DNA of 27,058 bases, taken from NCBI RefSeq assembly GCF_016680995.1, contig NZ_JAEQMG010000104.1, positions 1 through 27,058 on the forward strand. The letters run 5' to 3'. Shown here piece after piece: positions 23,906-27,058 of this stretch. The stretch comes from Ruminococcus difficilis (GTDB taxonomy: Bacteria > Bacillota_A > Clostridia > Oscillospirales > Acutalibacteraceae). A program made the position numbers and the translations under genes. Numbering within the stretch: position 1 is the first letter of the stretch; each line of letters begins with the position of its first letter. Under the pieces are notes generated by a model. That model saw only the letters and a program-made list of their open reading frames with translations. It searched no databases and was not told the origin of the DNA.

Positions 23906-24769
23906 TCAAGCCTCGGCGGTTTCTACCTCATATTCCCTGACGTTGAGGACGGTTTCACCGTCGATTTGCAGGGCAACAGGGCGGTCAAATTCCACTCTCA
24001 CACTCTTGCCGACGATGGTGGTGACGATGTCCTTCTTTTTCACATGGTCGCCCGTAAAGATGGAGGGAAACGCCGCCAGCGTGCCGATTTTACCTCTGCT
24101 GTGCATCACCATGACAGTGACGGTTCTCTCGGGATTGAGCCTGTCCTGATCGGGCGCCGCGTACATACCGCCGCCGTAGCAGCGGCCGTTCATTGTCGGC
24201 GCAAGCCACGTCTTGTCAAAGGCATACAGCTTGCCGTCCACGGTCACGGAAGCCTTGGTGGGCTTGTAGTGAAACAGCAGTCCCTTGATCGCGATGGAGG
24301 TATAATTGATCTGCTTTCCGTTATCCTTGGCGCGCTGCTTGTCCCCGACCTCGCAGCAATAGCCGTCGATGCCGTAGCCGATGCCGTTGATGAACTTGCG
24401 CTTCATGCCGTTCACCTTGACGACGGGCAGCTTGCGCAGATACTTGTTGATGATCATCGGCGGATCCTCTTCCGTTTTGCCGAGGTCGGTCCAGAAATCA
24501 TTGCCCGTACCCGTGGGATAATAGTAGATCGCGTTGTCCACCGCGTCGCAGTCGAGGTCGTTGACGAGGTAATTCAGCGTGCCGTCGCCGCCGCAGATGA
24601 CGACCTCGTCGTCCTTGTCCAGTGAGTCGAACAACTCCTGGTAGGTGTCAAACTCATTGACCTCCTTGTATATCAGGTCTTTGGTCGTCCAGATGTCCTT
24701 GATGCGGAAAGCACCCTTAACGCCTTGGTTGTTGTTGGCTTTTTTGTTATACACGACATAGGTTTTCAT
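23906..24769 (-). CDS. diacylglycerol/lipid kinase family protein (DagK/YegS-like)
   Basis: A 287-residue soluble lipid kinase, expected to phosphorylate diacylglycerol or a related lipid with ATP at the inner membrane face. It has the family's N-terminal nucleotide site VVICGGDGTLNYLVND (GGDGT at 60-64) and PTGTGNDF (85-92), then the C-terminal beta-sandwich with IDGETVLNVREYEVE near the end. In Gram-positive DgkB-type enzymes this recycles diacylglycerol to phosphatidate, and the neighbouring acyltransferase makes phosphatidate as well. The ATG overlaps the acyltransferase stop in a TAATG junction, so the two are translationally coupled. The exact substrate cannot be read from sequence. Confidence 0.88.
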   Translation of the reverse strand: MKTYVVYNKKANNNQGVKGAFRIKDIWTTKDLIYKEVNEFDTYQELFDSLDKDDEVVICGGDGTLNYLVNDLDCDAVDNAIYYYPTGTGNDFWTDLGKTEEDPPMIINKYLRKLPVVKVNGMKRKFINGIGYGIDGYCCEVGDKQRAKDNGKQINYTSIAIKGLLFHYKPTKASVTVDGKLYAFDKTWLAPTMNGRCYGGGMYAAPDQDRLNPERTVTVMVMHSRGKIGTLAAFPSIFTGDHVKKKDIVTTIVGKSVRVEFDRPVALQIDGETVLNVREYEVETAEA

Positions 24770-25512
24770 TATTCTTTTCCCTCCAGATTGTTCAGCATCA
24801 TTTCGGCAATTTTATCGGCGAGTACGTTGGTTTTCACGCCCTTGATCTCCTCGGGCGGCAACACATCAAGGATATCCATTTTCACTTCGCTGCGCTTCCA
24901 TGGATAGTTTTTCTGTATCTCATAGGTACCCTGAACCGTCATCACCACGATCGGCACCTCCGCTTTCTGCGCGATTTTTAGCACCGCGGCGTGAAACGGC
25001 AGCAAGCCCTCGCCGTAGTTGCGCGTACCCTCGGGATAAACCGCCACAGACGCGACGTCGTTCTTGATCAGGCTGATGGCGCGCTGAATGGTTTTGAGCG
25101 CCTTGCGCGGATTCTCGCGGTCGATCGGCATGAAGCAGCAGCGGTGGATGATCCTGCCGTAGACGGGCACCTTGAAGTTCTCGGGCTTCGAGATAAACGA
25201 GAGGTTCTCCTTCGCGAACACGTGCCACGTGAGGATCGGATCGAATTTGGAGCGGTGATTGCTCACCAGAAGGAACCTTCCCTTCGGCAGCTTCTCCCTG
25301 CCTGTCAGAGAGATATGAATCCGAATCAGCTTCACCGCGATCGCGGTCGAATTGTTGAGCAGAAAACGGAAATATTTGCTGTCCTCATTGTACTCCTTTT
25401 TCATGTTGACGAACAGCAGTCCGTTGATGAACAGGAAAATAAAGTACAACGGCAAAAACGCGACCGCCGCGATCAGAATCCAAAATATTATCCAGAAAAT
25501 CACAGTTCCCAT
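24769..25512 (-). CDS. 1-acyl-sn-glycerol-3-phosphate acyltransferase family protein (PlsC-like)
   Basis: A 247-residue membrane-associated acyltransferase. The N-terminus has one long or two short hydrophobic segments (about 4-35). The catalytic motifs are NHRSKFD (85-91, the NHxxxxD block) and YPEGTRN (159-165), with PIDR near 129 as a third block. The family adds an acyl chain to lysophosphatidate to form phosphatidate. Paired with the downstream lipid kinase, it points to membrane phospholipid synthesis or recycling. The start follows a modest GGTG site. A near-perfect promoter lies upstream. Confidence 0.88.
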   Translation of the reverse strand: MGTVIFWIIFWILIAAVAFLPLYFIFLFINGLLFVNMKKEYNEDSKYFRFLLNNSTAIAVKLIRIHISLTGREKLPKGRFLLVSNHRSKFDPILTWHVFAKENLSFISKPENFKVPVYGRIIHRCCFMPIDRENPRKALKTIQRAISLIKNDVASVAVYPEGTRNYGEGLLPFHAAVLKIAQKAEVPIVVMTVQGTYEIQKNYPWKRSEVKMDILDVLPPEEIKGVKTNVLADKIAEMMLNNLEGKE

Positions 25513-25550
25513 ATTGCACCACTCTTATTTTTACTTCATATTCTGTATCT

Positions 25551-25579
25551 ATTATAATCATTTTTTGTCGATACGTCAA
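25551..25579 (-). promoter_or_regulatory. sigma-A promoter of the acyltransferase-kinase operon
   Basis: On the minus strand TTGACG (complement of 25574-25579) and TATAAT (complement of 25551-25556) are spaced by exactly 17 bases, about 40 bases before the acyltransferase ATG. A further TTGACA lies just upstream. Confidence 0.88.
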
Positions 25580-25595
25580 TATTTTTGTCAATAAA

Positions 25596-25625
25596 GGCAA
25601 AAAACGGAACCCTTTCGGGTTCCGT
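25596..25625 (-). terminator. rho-independent terminator of the dockerin gene
   Basis: ACGGAACCC (25604-25612), loop TTTC, GGGTTCCGT (25617-25625). On the minus strand the stem ends in TTTTTT. It lies a few bases after the shifted-frame stop (25629-25631) of the damaged dockerin gene. Confidence 0.92.
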
Positions 25626-25628
25626 CCG

Positions 25629-25977
25629 TCATGTGTTCGGGAACAGATATTCCGGATTGATGTACTCGCTGATAAACATGCCGTCGCTGTCCTTTTGATC
25701 GGGATACAGCACCGATCGCGTGACCTTTGTGATGCTCGGCGAATGTGTTTCCCAGCCGAAGTTGCTCTCGTATGATATCCGCGCAATACTGCTGAATTGC
25801 CGTCACGTCCGATATATCGCATACACTGTTGCCGTCCGCGTCGTCAATATCAATGACGCCGTCCCGGTTGACGTCGCCTATCCACGCATCCTCTCCGGCT
25901 GCTGCCGCGGAAAAGCCAAGGCTGCTCATCACTAATAATCCCGCGAAAATCACAGCCGCAATATGTTTGAATTTCAT
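25629..25977 (-). pseudogene. secreted dockerin protein, decayed (internal deletion and frameshift)
   Basis: The ATG at 25977 follows GGAGG and opens a signal peptide (MKFKHIAAVIFAGLLVMSS, AAA at the cleavage site). A dockerin begins at WIGDVNRDGVIDIDD but jumps straight into ADGNSVCDISDVTAIQQYCADI. The first calcium loop has thus lost its helix and linker and is joined to the second repeat, an apparent in-frame deletion of some 25-30 residues. After ADII the frame becomes implausible and runs through the terminator, to a stop at 25588. The next frame instead gives a sensible tail (SYESNFGWETHSPS ... YINPEYLFPNT) that stops at 25629, just before the terminator, pointing to a frameshift near 25750-25790. 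The product probably does not bind cohesin normally. A sequencing error could account for the frameshift but not for the deletion. Confidence 0.7.
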
Positions 25978-26005
25978 ATCGGTACCTCCCATACTCACAC
26001 CGAAA

Positions 26006-26034
26006 ATTTTATCATAAACCGCCCTTGTTTTCAA
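26006..26034 (-). promoter_or_regulatory. promoter of the dockerin gene
   Basis: On the minus strand TTGAAA (complement of 26029-26034) and TAAAAT (complement of 26006-26011) are 17 bases apart, with TGA before the -10. A good promoter and ribosome site remain although the gene is damaged, suggesting recent decay. Confidence 0.75.
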
Positions 26035-26130
26035 GCTGTGTCCGATTAATATCACACTGCGTTTGTTTGGTTTTCGTTATTATTACCAAAAACATCTGTG
26101 AATCTTTGTCATTACGCAGCCTAATATTTA

Positions 26131-26139
26131 TGGTATAAT
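26131..26139 (+). promoter_or_regulatory. extended -10 promoter of the cohesin-like gene
   Basis: TGGTATAAT (TGn plus TATAAT) lies 31 bases before the ATG at 26171, with AGGAGG between them at 26156-26161. There is no good -35. It is divergent from the dockerin gene promoter across a 193-base gap. Confidence 0.7.
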
Positions 26140-26170
26140 ACTTGTATCAATTTGCAGGAGGCTATTGCTT

Positions 26171-27058
26171 ATGAGAAATACAACAAAAACATTCAGCGCT
26201 TTGCTGACAGGCGCCTTGATATTGAGTCCTTTTGCCGTCACCGCTTTTGCTGCGGAAGGCAAAACACTGAATATCACGGCAAGCTCTAATTTTTCTCCCT
26301 CTGTTACGCAAAGCATCGACGCGGCAACGAAGCAGATCACCGCTACATGGTGGCTGCAGGACGCCGAGGATTCCATGGTCAATATCCAGGGTGTTCTGAC
26401 CTATGACAATACAAAGCTTCGCGTTGATATGACAGACGGTGTGAACCGAACCTATGATGTGAGTTCGGACGAATACACGGAAAACATCCTCTGCATCACC
26501 AACGGACAGAGCACGGTAGTCAATTACCAGCCGGAAACTCTCCCGTCAAACGCGAACGCGGGTATCCGATTTAACGCCACCCAGTCAAGCGGCTTTTCAA
26601 TGGGAACCGCGACAGAACGAGTTCCCTTCTTCTCCGTAACCTTTAATCCCGTCGACAATGCGGAAGGCGATACTGAAATCCATCTTGAAATCGACTTCAT
26701 GGCGGTCCGCGATGACAACGACACGACCTACCACAAGCTGATTCATCACGCGGAAATCGTCGATACCGACGCTGACTTCCTCCCCGATGAGGCTGCGGCG
26801 ATATATGCGGGACCGTTCGACCCGAACTACACCCCCGCAGAACCGACTACCGCAGAACCGACTACCATTCCACCGACGACAGTCGCTCCTACGACCATCG
26901 CTCCTACAACAGTCGCTCCTACAACAGTCGCTCCTACGACCATCGCTCCTACAACAGTCGCTCCTACAACAATTGCTCCCACAACAATTGCTCCCACAAC
27001 AATTGCTCCCACAACAATTGCTCCTACAACAATTGCTCCCACAACAATTGCTCCCACA
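26171..27058 (+). CDS. secreted protein with cohesin-like beta-sandwich and Thr/Pro repeat, partial
   Basis: The gene is open to the window end, with 296 codons visible and no stop. ATG 26171 follows AGGAGG by nine bases. A signal peptide (1 to ~27, ending AFA) precedes a ~170-residue domain with alternating beta-strand pattern: ITATWWLQDAEDSMVNIQGV, LTYDNTKLRVDM, AGIRFNATQSSGFSM, VPFFSVTFNPV, then HLEIDFMAVRDDNDTTYHK. This pattern resembles cohesin and related beta-sandwich modules in ruminococcal secreted proteins, judged by eye only. After about residue 218 the protein becomes a Pro/Thr linker (AEPTT, then TTIAP and TTVAP units). Further modules or a surface anchor are expected beyond the edge. 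Close to dockerin genes, it could be a scaffold, but that is inference. Confidence 0.7.
   Translation, partial: MRNTTKTFSALLTGALILSPFAVTAFAAEGKTLNITASSNFSPSVTQSIDAATKQITATWWLQDAEDSMVNIQGVLTYDNTKLRVDMTDGVNRTYDVSSDEYTENILCITNGQSTVVNYQPETLPSNANAGIRFNATQSSGFSMGTATERVPFFSVTFNPVDNAEGDTEIHLEIDFMAVRDDNDTTYHKLIHHAEIVDTDADFLPDEAAAIYAGPFDPNYTPAEPTTAEPTTIPPTTVAPTTIAPTTVAPTTVAPTTIAPTTVAPTTIAPTTIAPTTIAPTTIAPTTIAPTTIAPT
26873..27058 (+). repeat. 15-bp tandem repeat encoding TTIAP/TTVAP linker
   Basis: Twelve full 15-base units plus six bases, in frame, each encoding Pro-Thr-Thr-(Ile/Val)-Ala. Early units use GTC or ATC and the CCT/ACG codons. The last six are nearly identical (CCC or CCT, ACAACAATTGCT), showing recent homogenisation by slippage or recombination. 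The array runs off the end, and the true number of units is unknown. Confidence 0.93.

Noticed and set aside
26827..27057. Minus-strand frame encoding repeated GAIVV units
   Set aside because: It is the complement of the TTIAP/TTVAP tandem repeat of the plus-strand gene, with no start signal.
26873..27058. CRISPR array
   Set aside because: The units are 15 bp, contiguous and in frame with a coding sequence, without spacers.

Overview
The window looks like one contig from a Ruminococcus-like gut bacterium (Firmicutes, Clostridia, Oscillospirales). The evidence is dockerin modules on a secreted amylase and on a small secreted protein, a FabK-type fatty acid synthesis cluster, a carbohydrate ABC importer without its own ATPase, strong AGGAGG-type ribosome sites, and sigma-A promoters. 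No rRNA, tRNA, CRISPR array or phage structural gene was seen. The first 16 bases match the end of the Illumina TruSeq adapter. The last 186 bases are an unfinished 15-bp tandem repeat. Both edges therefore look like assembly ends, although only the left one has direct evidence.

Layout. 1-2200: a broken integration module. The N-terminal part of a tyrosine integrase runs, out of frame, into the C-terminal part of a large serine recombinase, and neither keeps its catalytic residues. 2210-11069 (minus strand): one long fatty acid operon, fabK-fabD-(lipoprotein)-fabG-fabF-accB-fabZ-accC-accD-accA, with a near-consensus promoter at its head. fabH and acpP are absent, and an unrelated predicted lipoprotein gene sits inside. 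11106-11435: a small anchored protein with a BofC-like C-terminus, divergent from a class A penicillin-binding protein (11658-14033). 14088-16902: homoserine dehydrogenase and aspartokinase, separated by a MITE-like palindromic element and by one copy of a 93-bp repeat whose second copy lies inverted at 20426-20518. 17082-20416: a sugar-binding lipoprotein and two permeases. 20714-23812: a 1004-residue extracellular alpha-amylase with tandem CBM26-like modules and a dockerin. 23906-25512: a PlsC-like acyltransferase and a DagK-like lipid kinase. 25629-25977: a damaged dockerin gene. 26171-end: the start of a secreted protein with a cohesin-like beta-sandwich and a Thr/Pro-rich repeat.

How the genes fit together. 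One theme is envelope building: malonyl-CoA and acyl-ACP synthesis, phosphatidate synthesis and lipid phosphorylation, and peptidoglycan polymerisation. A second is aspartate-family amino acid synthesis (lysine/diaminopimelate, threonine, methionine). A third is extracellular starch use: a dockerin-bearing amylase, which would be cell- or complex-bound if a partner cohesin exists, releases maltodextrins that the neighbouring ABC importer probably takes up. The dockerin amylase, the dockerin remnant and the cohesin-like protein suggest an amylosome-like system of the kind known from Ruminococcus bromii. That link is inference. The most unusual items are the two-copy 93-bp repeat, the double-recombinase chimera, the decayed dockerin gene, the palindromic element between hom and lysC, and the perfect palindrome at the amylase start site.
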